Positions 34,895 through 51,759 of a stretch of DNA of 64,000 nucleotides are shown piece after piece. Positions within the stretch are counted from its first letter, which is position 1; each line of letters opens with the position of its first letter. Below the pieces are notes generated by a model. That model saw only the letters and a list, made by a program, of their open reading frames with translations. It was not told the origin of the DNA and searched no databases. A program made the position numbers and the translations under genes. The stretch comes from Takakia lepidozioides. Its lineage: Eukaryota; Streptophyta; Takakiopsida; Takakiales; Takakiaceae. The DNA is taken from NCBI GenBank assembly GCA_030704615.1, contig CM060734.1, positions 61,272,042 through 61,336,041 of the forward strand, read 5' to 3'.

Positions 34895-35228
34895 CTTAGT
34901 GTGTTCATGAAAGCTTGCCTTGCGTGTGCTAGACTAGGAACTTCAACCCAGGCTTCTCGTCGAGTTTGACTTAGAGAGACTCTCTCCTCGCTCGAGTTAT
35001 GCTCTAGGAGTTTATTGTGTGTCTTCTCTTGTGTTAGTGGTGTAAGTTCAGTATGTTAATGAAAGTGAAGCTTGATAGTGGTCTATGGTGGTTGCATTGG
35101 GTGTGCTATAGAGTAGGAACTTCATTCCAAACTTCTTGCCGAGTTTCTCTTAAATACACTCTTTCGTCGCCCTTGGGTTTTGTTGCAAGAATTTATTTAT
35201 GTGTTTTAGCTTGTGTTAGTGTTGTATC
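34895..35228. repeat. two-copy degenerate tandem repeat, about 170 bp
   Basis: Shared words in order: GTGTGCTA, AGTAGGAACTTCA, CTTCTYGYCGAGTTT, CTCTYTCSTCG, then TTATTTATGTG-like and CTTGTGTTAGTGKTGTA. The first copy ends near 35045 and the second near 35228. It may be part of an LTR, since the dispersed repeat follows. Confidence 0.65.
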
Positions 35229-35351
35229 CTATTCGTAGCATGGCTTCTGGGGGAAGAGAGGAGGCCCAACAATGCGTGAGCTTGGGCAACGAGCTTGTAA
35301 GCATATGTTCATGGTTATGAGCCCAAGCCTCGTTGGATTAGTGATTCTTTT

Positions 35352-35655
35352 GCGGCCTTTTGCCTTGTGGCCGAGGGTCAAGACACAGAGGGGGCTGCAC
35401 TTGTGGTAAGGGCAATGACTGTAAATGGGGGCTGAAGGAGCCATCGAGGCCCCAACCGGGAGGTGGTGGGGCTCCGAGTGGTGGGATTGTAGAGTACGGA
35501 GAAGCGAATGGGGGTTGTATATGACTCATCAAGAGCTTAGGGACTCGAGATGGGAGTGTGGGGAGTCTTGGACTAACCGCGGGTCGGAGTGGACCAAGAG
35601 TCACCTGAATTGCCCCTAGGGAGTCCAAAACTTAAAAAGGGCTGTTTATGGAACC
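35352..35655 (+). repeat. dispersed GT-rich repeat, copy 2
   Basis: Diverged copy of 5986-6345 in the same orientation. It shares GCGGCCTTTTGCCTTG, GACACAGAGGGGGCTGC, GTGGGGAGTCTTGG and the closing AAACTTAAAAAGG-type region. Non-coding. Confidence 0.55.
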
Positions 35656-36381
35656 CTTACATTTTGTTGGTTAACTTCTTTCTTCATGCCTGTCTAACCT
35701 TGATACAGAAGACCAGAACATTAAATCCCAAAGAGAATATTCTCTCCCGCTGGTTGTCCTTTAGGACTGTTGCCATTGTTTTAGAAGCCTACTTGGCCTT
35801 CTGGATACCTATTTGTGAGTGTCTCCACGTCTGGTTGATCAGAACAATTTGGAAGTATCTTTCTGAAAGCTGAAGGAAAACATTGCAGGTAATCGAATAT
35901 TACATTTTTCCAATTTCATAGTTCTCAAGGGAAGAGACTGCTAGTAACATCAAAGTAAAGTGATTGCCATCAGTTAGCCTCAAAGCAGTTAGCTTTGAAT
36001 CGTGGGGATACTACAAACCCCAGCAGTACTTAAACGAGAAGAATTTATACTCTGCTCTGAGCCCAGATCAACCAAGCTCTAAAGCTGACCCCAGACTGAA
36101 AACCAGGGAGAGCACCTTGCTGATTGAAGACGTAAAGAGTCCATGATGTTACATCTGTAGCCTATTACATACACAACCATCCTCCAGTCCAAGGGAAAAG
36201 AACCTTACGAAGTGAAGCCAGCTCTCTCCAATGTGCTTGACATCTGAGAACAGTGGAACACCTGGGGTAACTGTTTTCTGCAGGATTTAGCTTCCTCTAA
36301 TTAACAAGCTTCAATATCCGTTGCTCACTGTAAAGAATCACACCTTGCACTAAGGAGAGTCTCTTCCCAAGAAACAGTGCA

Positions 36382-36417
36382 CCAACTCAACTCAACTCAA
36401 CTCAACTCAACTCAACC
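36382..36417. repeat. (CAACT)n microsatellite
   Basis: About seven uninterrupted CAACT units about 140 bp downstream of the threonine synthase stop codon, probably in its 3' UTR or flank. Confidence 0.9.
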
Positions 36418-36557
36418 ATCACAGGACATCACTGACCATCACAGATCACCTCCCGAGAGGTGGGAAAGGGAGGGATAAAATCAGCTGAAAATATCAGCCT
36501 CTGAGAGGCTGCCACCTAAGAGAGTGTACCGTACAATATTTGACAGATGTAGCTACC

Positions 36558-40710
<4,153 letters not shown>

Positions 40711-43700
40711 TCAGTCTTCCTGTGCTGGTGGAATGTCTGCCAGGTCCAACTCCTCCAAACCCAATGGATCATCTGTTGCTACCAAATCACTTCGGAAACC
40801 AAACCCACCCTGCGCACCCATTCCAACAACCGGACTCAGTTCCATCAGCCCCCTACTCGTATTTACAGTTTTGCTAGCACATGAGGTTGTTAGACACCAG
40901 AAGGGTATTTTCTTGGTTAGAACAGCCAGAGCAAGTGTTAGAGCATATGGCTTGTCCATAACTACTTTTCCACATCTGCACATGGATACCTGCCCAACAA
41001 TCACAATGGAAGATTGGAGTCACACACCTCCTGCTGCAACCTTAACTCTTCTGCCCGAGCAGCTGCTTCAGCTTGTGCAACTCTTTGCCTGAATGTCTTA
41101 GCCATCTCATCGGCCTGCAATTTATCCAGATTACAGCACATCAATCACATCTGCTAACTGAAACAGACAACAAGCTGCCAGTTGATGGTGTAAGCTGTGA
41201 GATGTTCTATCTTGTTGGTTCCCACCAAAGAAACAGCGCAAATTATAGCTTCAAGCATATCAGTGAAGTTATAGACACGTATGGAACAGAGAGAGAGAGA
41301 GAGCCCCACAAAGAGAAAAGAAATGCAGACAAGTGACTTGAGGATGTTTTTTTCTTAGTCCTCTAGAGCTACCGCACCTAAACATGGATACATGAGGATG
41401 TGACATGCAGGAGGTGAAAAGTTAGACTAGCAGTCAGTTCAAAGATAAGGTGTCCAGTTGACTATCACAGCCTCCCATTGGAATTCTTGCATGCCAAACA
41501 AGGGTGCATAATGGTATAATTGCAATAAGTGGGCCCAACCACACAGTACAACAATCTAATATCACAAACGAAAATAGTACAGATTGATCACTTGGAGTGA
41601 CTTGGAAGAGGGGTAATGTAAAGCAGCCGACCTTCTCATATACAAGAGCTGGGTTCCGCAGCATGTCACCAGGAGTGGGTTCCAGCTTCTTGGTGGACAA
41701 GCTGATGCGACCCCTCTCTCTGTCCTGGCTCAATATCATCACCTGCACAAAGCAACAGAGACCAATTGCTCACAATCTATACAAGAAACAAAGCTATAAA
41801 GTTTCAGGCAGGTGTTGAAATACATCTTGTTTTGGTTACATAAAGTGACCCCAGAGGTTTAACAAACTTCTGACCAGAGGTTGCTTACAGAGATGTAGAC
41901 AACCAGTAACTACTTGCACCTCTTACAAATTACAAACATAAAAAACATTGACACAGTTCCACCTACAAGAAGAAAAATACTCAGACATTACCTTGAGTTT
42001 GTCACCCGGAGAAAGAACAGTCTCGACAGTGGTGAGGCGGTCATGGCTGATTTGACTGATATGTAGGAGCCCACTGATACCTCCGATGTCAATGAAAGCT
42101 CCATATGGCTTTACAGTTTGCACTGTACCCACCACAACAGATCCAATGCCAAAGACAGATTGGTTTTCAGCCACAGCCTTGCGGTTGCTTAGCACCAACC
42201 GGGTGCGCTCCTCATCCACCTCCAAGAACTTAAGTGGTAGCTCCTTGTCCACCAGGTCATCCTGATTTTGATTTTGTCTCTGCACATCAACTCTATTGGT
42301 CAATTACCAACCCTACAGCCGACAGATTCATGACCAGAGTTAGATCTGGGCTGTACACCATTGGCATTGGCAAACTTCAAAGAGAAAGTGAATCCAATTT
42401 TGACCAAAATAATTGAGACACTGTAGAGTTGCTACCGTAGGCTCAGTAAGAAATTCACTAGATGACACCAAGATGAAAAAATTCAAGACAGAGGGGAGGG
42501 AGAGTGTACGTGTGAAAAACTTACAGCTGAAATTTGAGAGAAGGGAACAAAGCCACGCAGGCCCTCCACTTGGACCACCACTCCACCGCTGTTGGCTGCC
42601 AAAACCTGTAGTGACAGACACCAAGCAGCAAAATGCTGAAATCTCCATTCTCCACAGATGCCAAAGGCAACTAGCTTACTTTCAATGACTACAACAACAA
42701 GTGAAGTCCCAGGAAGTACAATCCCAGGATACCAGAAAAAGACGAGACCAAATCCAGCCCAGAGGTAGGGAGGATCGATTGAGCTGGCAAAATGACTTAC
42801 CTTACCCCGGATGGCAATGTCATCTGTCTGTAGTTGACGGCAGCGCTCCCACGAAAAGTCATATTGCAGTTTCCGCAGGCTCAAAATCATGCGACCATTG
42901 TCATCATCGTCACGCACAATGACAAACTCCTCCTCAATGCCTGGTACCAGCCCCACCTCCTCCACACTCTTCAGTTTGTGGATGCATGCCTCCTGCAGTG
43001 GCAGGTATGCTGGTGCCTTTGCACCAATGTCGATCAGTGCCCCATTGTAGTCAGTCTTGAACACAACACCTTTCACCTGCATGCCCGATACCACTCAAGT
43101 CCTCAGATCTCTAACTCTCTCTTCCGTTAGAGATCAGGCAGCCGTAAAGGCAATGTTCCTCTCCTTCCCTCGCCAACTGCATTTGAATGAACTGACTCTG
43201 AAATAGCACAGCTTTAAAAAGATACTTCAAATGATTGGGTCTTATTGCCGGTGTAAATGCAGGACAACTGCAGCAGAGGTATTCAGTACACACAATCATG
43301 TGTTGAAACACAAGGCTAGGTGTGGCACACACACACACTTCCACAGAAAATATGGGTACTCAAACTGACAGTAGAATAAAAAGTGAAATCGCCACCATGA
43401 TAACAAGCTCCAATCCTACAATACTCAGAAAGCACTAAAACCCCATCTGTTGCTAACTCGCACGGCAATTGTCATGCAGGACTGCAAGGGATCTATGTGA
43501 AAGAAAGGCAGAGTACATGGCCAGAATTCAGCCCTTAAATCTGCCTTGGGCTAACCTGGGAATTGACTAGAAATTTGACCTAGAAAATCTTCGCTAACTC
43601 ATACTCATGCAGGCATGATAACTAGAATGCAGCAACATTCTCGAGAAATTTGTATTATCCTCCGTCTTCATATATCATCAACAAGCCTGAATTCTTCTCT

Positions 43701-44616
43701 CCTATCTCTCTCTGCGCACACTTCTCTTGCTCCGCTCACCCTGTGCAAGGTCTGTTGTGACATTTTCCAGTTCAAGATGACCCATCTGAGTTCAAAAGCA
43801 GTACTGAACAGCAGCTGGGCCTGTAGAAGGTACCATGTCACCAATCTCGAAGCTGAAGTCATACTTAGATAGAGCCTCTGCAAACTCCTCATAAGTAAAT
43901 TGCACGCCCTCCAATGGGCTATCCAAAGCTCTCTGCCATCGCTCTTCTGCCTCTGCCTGCAATAATGTTTCTGTTTTCAGTAACACAATAATGTACAAAC
44001 AAATTTATAAACTCGCACCACCGGAATACGGCGTATACTCAAAAACTTGTAATGGGACAGCACCCAAGCTAGAGTCCAGACCTCAACACATGCACAAATC
44101 TCAACGGTCAGGCCTCAGTATGCCCTGAACCAGGCCACCAGCCTATTATTTACTTGCGAGACGATACCAACGTCCCCCCTTTCGGGAGTAGTGAACCCCA
44201 GCTCAAAATGCCTACAAGACACAGCCTGTAGAGAATCCACTAACGAAGTACCTAACAGCGTCCTCCCTCACAAAGTGACAGGCAGCAATTGCGCATCATA
44301 CAAAACTGGTGATTGCGGAAGAACCTGGAGCTAAGGATACAATACAGAAATGGGTACAACCAGCTACGGAGTATGTACTTGCCATCAAACTATCCTTGGC
44401 TTTGGGGTAGGCCAGAGCAGCTGCCGCACAGTGCAGGCGCGACCCTCCTGTTGGTAGCCCTCCATTGGACGCTAGTTTCCCACCCAAAAATCTGCTATTT
44501 GTAACCCCTACCAATCCTGCCTTCGAGTACCCGACAAATGCAGAGCGCAGCTGCTGGCAAGAATCTCTGAATGCTCCCACTGCCACGGCTGTAGACTTTG
44601 TGGCTACAGCCTCCAT
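40711..44616 (-). CDS. RPS1: 30S ribosomal protein S1, chloroplastic
   Basis: RNA-binding protein of the plastid small ribosomal subunit that helps mRNA binding. Eight exons on the minus strand: 44379-44616, 43834-43952, 42801-43076, 42525-42605, 41992-42279, 41632-41742, 41041-41114, 40711-40852; 442 residues, against about 416 in Arabidopsis. Exon 1 is a Ser/Ala/Gly-rich plastid transit peptide. S1 domains: [20 protein letters not shown] (first, exon 3), [20 protein letters not shown] (second, exon 4) and [20 protein letters not shown] with [12 protein letters not shown] (third, exon 5). The C-terminal tail begins [20 protein letters not shown] and ends in acidic [11 protein letters not shown]. 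Splice choices for exons 2, 5 and 8 were set by phase; exon 5 could also start 15 nt further in. No lesion seen. Confidence 0.94.
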
Positions 44617-45095
44617 CTCCGAATCCCACCTCAGTCCACAACAAACTCAACAACAACAAACAGCACTGCAGATTCTCTGCTCCACAACAGCTCTCAAATT
44701 GTTCGAGAAGAATTTGAGTGTGTGACTGACTGCGAGACAGCGACAGAGAGACTGCGAGAGAGACGGAGTGGCTATACCCTATCCACACTGCTCGCCACCC
44801 ATCTCGTACCATGCCATGGCCCATGTGCGACATGCTATCCACGTCATGCATGCCAGCCCGTTGTCCATCCATTCGGAACGGAACTCCGTCCGTTCAACTC
44901 CATCCGTCCGTCGTTATTCACCATCCACCAACTTTCTTACCCCCCCTATTAATGTAATTTCACGATTAGGGTTTTGGGGTTTGCGAAACCCTAACATCTG
45001 AGAGAGACACAGCCGAGCGAGCTCTCTTGTGAATTTCGTGCGGTTGTGAGTGTTTGTTTTGGAGATTTTGGATTGTGCAGTAGCCGTGGGGAGCC
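44617..45095. promoter_or_regulatory. shared intergenic region of divergent RPS1 and eIF3e genes
   Basis: Only 479 bp separate the two start codons, which face away from each other. CT-rich stretches and a GAGAGAC cluster are present near 44730-44765. The core is probably around 44900-45000. No clear TATA box was picked, as expected for housekeeping promoters. Bidirectional activity is an inference from spacing. Confidence 0.5.
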
Positions 45096-48000
45096 ATGGC
45101 GCAGTATGATCTGACAGCGAAGGTGGCGCCATATCTGGACCGTCATTTGGTGTTTCCACTCTTGGAGTTTCTGCAAGAGAAAGAGCTGTATGCAGATGAC
45201 CAGATTCTCAAGGCGAAGATCGAGCTGTTGGCCAAGACTAACATGGTTGATTATGCCATGGATATTCACAAAAGCTTGTATCATACTGAAGATGTTCCTC
45301 AAGGTGCCTTCCACACCCTGCATTTTGCTTGCTTCGGACTTCTTTGTTTCCGATGATAGCATGCGCTTCCGAAAAGCGTCTTTAAGACGCAGATCCGTGG
45401 TCTCTCAGAGGGGAGCACTTTGGTGAAGGATAACATAGGATTGTTTGTCTGATTTGAATTGTTGTGAACAGTCGATTACGTGGTACATTGTTGTCCACTA
45501 TCCCAGGGAAAATTTGTCTGGCAAGTGTACTTCGCTGGGGTTGTTCCTGCGTAGGTGGGATTTTCCTGTTATTTAGGCTGTAATCTACGTGTGGAACTGT
45601 GGGGAGCAGAGATGGTGGACAGGAGGGTAGAAGTAGTGGGCCGGTTGAAGATGCTAGAGGAGTCGGCTGCGCCGCTTATCAGCTTCCTGCAGAACCCTGC
45701 CCTGGTGCAGGAGCTACGGGCTGACAAGCAATATAACCTTCAAATGCTGCAGGAAAGATATCAGGTATTTTCCTTTGTGTTGATTTCACCTTGAATTACT
45801 CCCTCCCGGCCTGCCTTTCCCTCTAGATCCGGGGAAATGTTTCCCACTTCAAACCCCCTTATGATTGTTGTGTGACTGGCTGGTGTTGGGGCTGGTGTGG
45901 CCTACTAGTCTTGGTAGGAGAGTGATAGTTTCTCCCTTTACAAGTCGCCACTGTGTATCATACATTGCAGTAGACCAATCCAGGTGTTTTCATCAGCATG
46001 CCTTTGATGTGTAGCTCTGTACCCTTGTGTGGTGCTCCCTTGCCCATGACAGTTGTTGAACCCCTCACTTTTCAATCAAGTTTGCTGTGGGTTTGCCTGA
46101 GTGTTCTGTCAGTTTGCATCTGCGTTTCTCTGATAGTCTGAACTGACTTATCCTATGTGATTTGGTTTTTCTGGGAATCGCAGATAGGCTCAGAGCAAAT
46201 AGAGGCCCTCTATCAGTATGCCAAGTTCCAGTTTGAGTGTGGCAACTATTCAGGTGCATCTGACTATCTTTACCAGTATCGCACTCTGTGCACCAATAGC
46301 GAGCGCAGCTTCAGTGCGTTGTGGGGCAAGCTGGCAGCTGAAGTCTTGATGCAGAACTGGGATGTCGCAATTGAGGAGTTGAATCGATTGGAAGAGATTA
46401 TTGATTCAAAGGTAAGGGAAGGAATTATTATTCTGTCAGATCTACTTACAGTATCAATTTGGCATTGATATATGCAAGGCCTACCTCTGGGCCCCACTAG
46501 TTTTCCTTCCAGATTCGCAGTCACATCAGTTTATAGAACCTAATCTTCTTTAAAAGTAAAGACTATGTGCGCTGCCTGGGTCTCTACCCTTTGTTCACTT
46601 ACAAAGAAGTATACACTAAAACAATACTGTGATGTGGGCAGAACTTTTCATCCCCACTGAATCATTTGCAACAGCGAACATGGTTGATGCACTGGAGTCT
46701 CTTCATCTTTTTCAATCATGAGAATGGAAGGAACAGCATCATCGACTTGTTCTTTTCAGAAAGGTAAGTAGATTTTGAGGCCAAGTACTTCCGCTTTATA
46801 CAGAACAGCAAGTATTTCTTGTTGTGTGTTTAAATATTTTGTTCTGAAAGGGTAAGACATCTCCTGCCTTGGCTATCCAGGTATCTGAACGCAATTCAGA
46901 CAAATGCCCACCATCTGTTGCGGTACTTGGCCACCGCAGTTATAGTGAACAAGAGGCGCAGGAGTATGCTCAAAGAGCTCATTAAAGTTATCCAGCAGGA
47001 ACACTATATGTACAGTGATCCCATTACAGAGTTCTTGGAGTGTTTATATGTCAACTACGATTTTGAAGGTGCTCAGCAGAAATTGCGGGAGTGTGAGGAG
47101 GTAAGGGAGACCTACCGTAGTGGGCTTGCTTGTACTTTTGAATATGATGTTGTCATCACCCTCACTTGAGGCCTGTCAATATGTTCCCATGTTGTGCTTG
47201 GTTGTTTCCTCAGCAGTAGAGGAAGTTATTCCCAAAGTTTGAGCTGCTTGTTTTCCTCCTTCCACTATGGCATCCTTAATCCAGTCCTCACTCCCTTATG
47301 CACAGACTGTGAAATCATAGGCACAAGGTAGGTATCCTCTCAAATGGATTTCCAACTTTTAATCTCTTCACAGCTTCATTTGTGTGTCTAGCTTTGGAGG
47401 GCCTTTGGTCCCTTTTCCAGCTACCTTTGGCTTTTCTTAGGGAAAGGGAAAGGGAATTTCTTCCTTCCGGTTTTGAGGCATGTACATGTTGTTGCATATC
47501 CACAAGAAAGGATAATACTTCCTGGAATTCTCAGTGAGAGCCCTGAATATGCAGACTTCATGCAAAGGAACAGCTGATTGCATTTCAGAAATGTCTGATA
47601 TCCTCTACTGGGTTTCTAGAAATCTGGAGTTGTTGCAGATGTTGCATAGATGTGAGAGGGACTTATTTCGATGGCCATGGGGTGTACGCAGTTGATTGTG
47701 AATGACTTCTTCTTGGGGAAGCAAGCCCAGGAAAATGGCTTTGTCACTGTTCCATTGCGTGATGAGTTCCTGGAGAATGCCCGTCTTTTCATCTTTGAGA
47801 CATACTGCCGCATCCACCAGTGCATTGACATTGGGTAAGGATTTTTGTAGCATGAATCCAAAGTGTTCCTTCTCTTTGCATCTGTTCCTTTCATGTGATT
47901 GCTGGGGTTCATTCGTTCTATGGCAGTTGGTTCTCTTGGGACTGCCGTGGATGTCTTGGTGACTAAGTTTACTTGGTGGGATGAATGACCAGTATGCTGT

Positions 48001-48397
48001 CACAAAAACTGAACATGAATTATGATGATGCGGAGCGATGGATTGTGAACCTCATCCGGAATGCCCGTTTGGATGCCAAGATTGACTCTAAGATGGGCAC
48101 AGTTGTTATGGGGACCCAGCATCCGAATGTGTAAGCATGTCTCCCTTCCCCTTCGCTCACCAAAATTGTGTTTAAAACAATCACTCTTTTATTTAAGCTT
48201 CAGACTCTCCTTGCTGGATGTTGTAGCAGACGTCATATTAGGCCAGTTGCTGATCATTTTGGCTTTGTATGTTTGGGTGTATCTGTAGGTATGAACAAAT
48301 CATAGACAAGACCAAGCAATTAGCAGTCCGCAGCTACATGCTAGCCAACAACGTCGCTGCTACAGCTGCTGCTACACAAGCATCATATGTTCGGTAA
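45096..48397 (+). CDS. eIF3e: eukaryotic translation initiation factor 3 subunit E
   Basis: Subunit of the eIF3 complex that assembles initiation factors on the 40S ribosome. Eight exons: 45096-45303, 45610-45764, 46184-46411, 46642-46763, 46881-47100, 47692-47834, 47993-48130, 48289-48397; 440 residues, the usual plant length (about 441). The N-terminus is [20 protein letters not shown], then [20 protein letters not shown]. The middle has [15 protein letters not shown] and [20 protein letters not shown] (helical repeats). The PCI region covers [14 protein letters not shown] to [16 protein letters not shown]. All introns are GT-AG with consistent phases. The last residues ([12 protein letters not shown]) are variable in the family. 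Intact. Confidence 0.96.
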
Positions 48398-50385
48398 TGT
48401 ATACAGACCAGGAGAGGCAATAAGGGGGTGCAGGTTCCAGAACTGCATAGTCCCTTGCAATTTGATTCGTTCCCATTGCTTGAGTTTGTGTATTCCTATG
48501 TTATGCTCTGCATCACTTGCGATGGAAGCAGATATAGTGAGAAAGCTCCAGAGCAGAAAAGTGGGGTCTGTCATTTGCTTGCAGAGCACCCTGGTGCACT
48601 CCATTGCTGAGTCATGATGTGCTTTGCTCTCCATCTATTTGCTATTTTGCAACATTTTGATGTGATCAAAGGTTAATTTAAAGAATGTGTCACATCTGCC
48701 AATGTCTCCCCCCTCCCCCCCAATGACTGGAACATTGAACTAGAACAATTTTTGCCTTGCTGGCTCTTTGTTTCCTGTTTGGGTACTGGGTCATCTTTGC
48801 CTGGGTTTTTCCTGCATAATATCGCCTGTGGCCCTGTGAGATCTGTCAGAGCTGGCCTCCATGCTTGTCAGTACCCCATGCATACCTCTTTACGGTGTGC
48901 AAATAATCACTAGGTGTTGATGAGAATATAGACTAATATCCTAGTAATAATCTTAGATGCAGTGATGACATGGGAAAGGAGAATCAAATGTTGATTATTT
49001 TGTGTCCAGGCATGAAAATGCCTCATCTCCTCTAAAGCTGAGGTGGTAAAGAACATTGCAGTCAGATTGGCCTTTGCACTATGAACTTGACAATACCCTA
49101 TACATTAGTATGGACACACCCATTTTTTTCATCTGTTAGGCCATACTTTGGACCAATCTGAGTTACATTAAATAATTCCCATTCTAGTTCCAGGAGTTGT
49201 TTACTGAATGTGTGGGATTTTGCGAATGGTTGGGACTGCCATGCCACTTGCAAATGGATATGAGAGAAACTTAGATAGCAAGATGTGGTCAACCAAGCGA
49301 ATATTAAATGTATGTCTACATGTATCTGGTTGTAGGAATATGATCCCAGGTGTAAACATGGATATCAATATTTAAAATTCTCTCAAATGATCATGAATGA
49401 CAAATATGGTGCGAGTTGAAGAGCTTTTCGCAAATTTTTCACCCATTTCTTAGCTCCTACGTTTCAACCCATCTCCAAAACACGAATATCTTTTCCGATA
49501 AAAAATCCAGACCAGTCATTGTATATCAAACAAGCATAGGAGAGGATCAATCAGACGACTACATGTCTTTAAATCGTGAGCTTGTAATGTCAAGAAGTGG
49601 GGAGTCATCGAAGTACTACATGGTATACTACACGATATGTTCAAGATTTTGTATCAAGATTTGCATTTTGATACAAGTTGGGCAGTCCTAGAACGAAGCA
49701 GCGAGAAGAAGGTTCGAAGTTAATAATAAGGGCTGAGATGTGAGAGGCTTTCTTCAGAATTTTAGTAGCACGCACTCTCGGGTGCGAATATTATTGCAAT
49801 CGCATGGCTCATTGACTCATGAATGTCTCCAAATGGTTGAACACATCGTTTTGGGGCACTTTGTCGTGATCAAAATGAAAGCTGAGGGATACAACCTCAT
49901 TATGAAACTGCCTTACTGCACACTACTAATTTTTGGCTCGGCGATTGAGCCTGCACTTATTTCAGATCCTCTTCAGCCCGATGCACATCACGCGTTTGAC
50001 TTTGAAAGTCGACAATCGACAACAGTTTGAACACGTCCGATACTTACAGAGTATCCCAAGTTGGTGTCTCAAGAGTTGACTCGTAGATTTTGAATCCATT
50101 TATCACGATACTAGCACTCGTTCGTCAGGGTCTGTGAGGGGAAAAGGTGATCGACATTAGACTCGCTGGAGATGAACATGCCCACAGTTTTCCCACGACA
50201 ATCCGATTAATTCCAGACCAAGGCTTTCTAAATATAGACCACAGACCCTTAAAATGTTGAATTAAAAGATTTCTGGGCGCCATGCCCTTCAAGTTTTTCT
50301 GTCAAAACTCTAAAATAAGCAAAAACAAAAAGATAAAAGTTAGGGTCAGTTTTAGCCGGGTGAAACTTTTAGCCTCGGGCTAACT
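48398..50385. other. intergenic, no gene recognised
   Basis: The eIF3e 3' flank and AT-rich DNA. Frames at 49416-49691 and 49740-50030 are open but match no family known to me; the 49.4-50.2 kb sequence may be an eroded repeat. Confidence 0.4.
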
Positions 50386-50393
50386 TATATAAA
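50386..50393 (+). promoter_or_regulatory. TATA box of the SAUR gene
   Basis: TATATAAA lies 222 bp upstream of the start codon. Just before it is an imperfect inverted repeat, TTAGCCGGG and CTCGGGCTAA (50352-50383). A CT-rich leader follows. No TGTCTC auxin-response element was seen in the immediate core. Confidence 0.6.
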
Positions 50394-50614
50394 CCCCGCC
50401 AACCCAGCTCGCTTTGCGTACCTCTCTCCTGTCTGTCTGATCTTCACTGCCCACTTTCGGACTCTCTCTTTGAGCTCTTTGAGTCTTTGAGCATTCTGCG
50501 GACGTTATAAAGTTCTGTCTCATTTCATTTCTCTCTGATCTTCAGTGCCTCAGTTTCGTACTCTCTAGAGCTGATCTTGATTGGTCCACAACAGCAACAC
50601 TCTCTTTTCCTTGT

Positions 50615-51277
50615 ATGGACACAGTACAATTTTCGAGCTCCGATTGCTCCCCCTTGATGTCGACATCCAAGAGTCAGAAGCTGGTGTCCAAGACGAAGAT
50701 AGCAAACAAAGTGGCCAGCTATATGAAGCACCATTTACAGGTCATAGGCTTTGGAAAGCCTCAAAGTTTGGCCTCCTTCCAGTCCGAAGCATCTATCAAC
50801 ACACAATCCGATCGCTCAAGTTTGCTGATTTCAACGAGTCTCCATAGGTCGTCTAAGACCAAGAACCGTTTACTGGGCATGGAACTTGGAAAGACTAACG
50901 GTTTGGCCACCCACCAGTCCCATAGATTGCCTTTGGCTTCTGGTACCGACCATCTCAAATCTGTGACAAAATTTGTTTCACACCCACCGAGGGTGCCAAG
51001 GGGCTGCGTGGCGGTCTACGTGGGCAGAGAGAGGCGTCGATTTGTGATCCCCATTATGCTCCTAAGGCATAAACTGTTTGGTGAGTTGCTTGCAAAGACC
51101 GAGGAGGAATATGGATACGAGAATGAGGGGGGTGTGCGCATCTCTTGCGACCCTGATCTCTTTGAGCAATTCTTGCACGGAAAATTGAGAAAGACTTCTC
51201 TACAAATTGGAGGTCATTCCCCTGATGCGGGCGCTGTTTGTGGCATGGAAGGAGGGTTCAAAGCACTGGTATTATAA
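50615..51277 (+). CDS. SAUR family protein (small auxin-up RNA)
   Basis: Single-exon gene, 220 residues. The SAUR domain lies at about residues 125-195: VPRGCVAVYVGRERRRFVIP, then LLRHKLFGELLAKTEEEYGY, then GGVRISCDPDLFEQFL. These are the conserved PxGxxxVYVG, HPLFxxLLxxAEEEFGF and IPC-like blocks. SAUR proteins act downstream of auxin, many by inhibiting PP2C-D phosphatases and so activating plasma-membrane H+-ATPase. The protein is long for a SAUR (often 90-150) because of a Ser/Lys-rich N-terminus (residues 1-120) without a known domain. No intron, as usual. The TAA stop is followed by a tandem-repeat region, possibly its 3' UTR. Confidence 0.92.
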   Translation: MDTVQFSSSDCSPLMSTSKSQKLVSKTKIANKVASYMKHHLQVIGFGKPQSLASFQSEASINTQSDRSSLLISTSLHRSSKTKNRLLGMELGKTNGLATHQSHRLPLASGTDHLKSVTKFVSHPPRVPRGCVAVYVGRERRRFVIPIMLLRHKLFGELLAKTEEEYGYENEGGVRISCDPDLFEQFLHGKLRKTSLQIGGHSPDAGAVCGMEGGFKALVL

Positions 51278-51390
51278 GCGGCCATGATGTGCTAGTGTTC
51301 ACCTTCAGGATTGCAAGTATGACCTGTACATTTAGGCCACCATGGGCCTCTAATCAAGGATGCCCCCGGGAGGGCCACTTTAAAGATGTG

Positions 51391-51759
51391 GTGGCAACCT
51401 TCTGCCTGCTGGCAACCGTTAAGCTTTCATTCTTACCATTTAGAAAGCTCGAAGCACTGAGTTGGAGATTGATTTTTGACATGTATGCATATTTATTCAC
51501 GTTCTAGTGGCAACCTTCTGCCTGCTGGCAGTTAAGCTTCATTCTGAAGCTGATAGGTTTACCATCTAGAAAGCTTGAAGCACTGAGTTGGAGATTGATT
51601 TTTGACATGTATGCATATTTATTCACGTTCTAGTGGCAACCTTCTGCCTGCTGGCAACCGTTAAGCTTCATTCTGAAGCTGATAGGTTTACCATCTAGAA
51701 AGCTTGAAGCACTGAGTTGGAGATTAATTTTTGACATGTATGCATATTTATTCACGTTC
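51391..51759. repeat. three-copy tandem repeat, 116-126 bp unit
   Basis: Units start GTGGCAACCTTCTGCCTGCT at 51391, 51507 and 51633 and run to GCATATTTATTCACGTTC. Copies 2 and 3 are nearly identical. Copy 1 differs by small indels. Located 115 bp after the SAUR stop codon. Confidence 0.92.

Noticed and set aside
36382-36417. CRISPR-like direct repeats
   Set aside because: Simple 5-bp microsatellite without spacers, in a plant genome.
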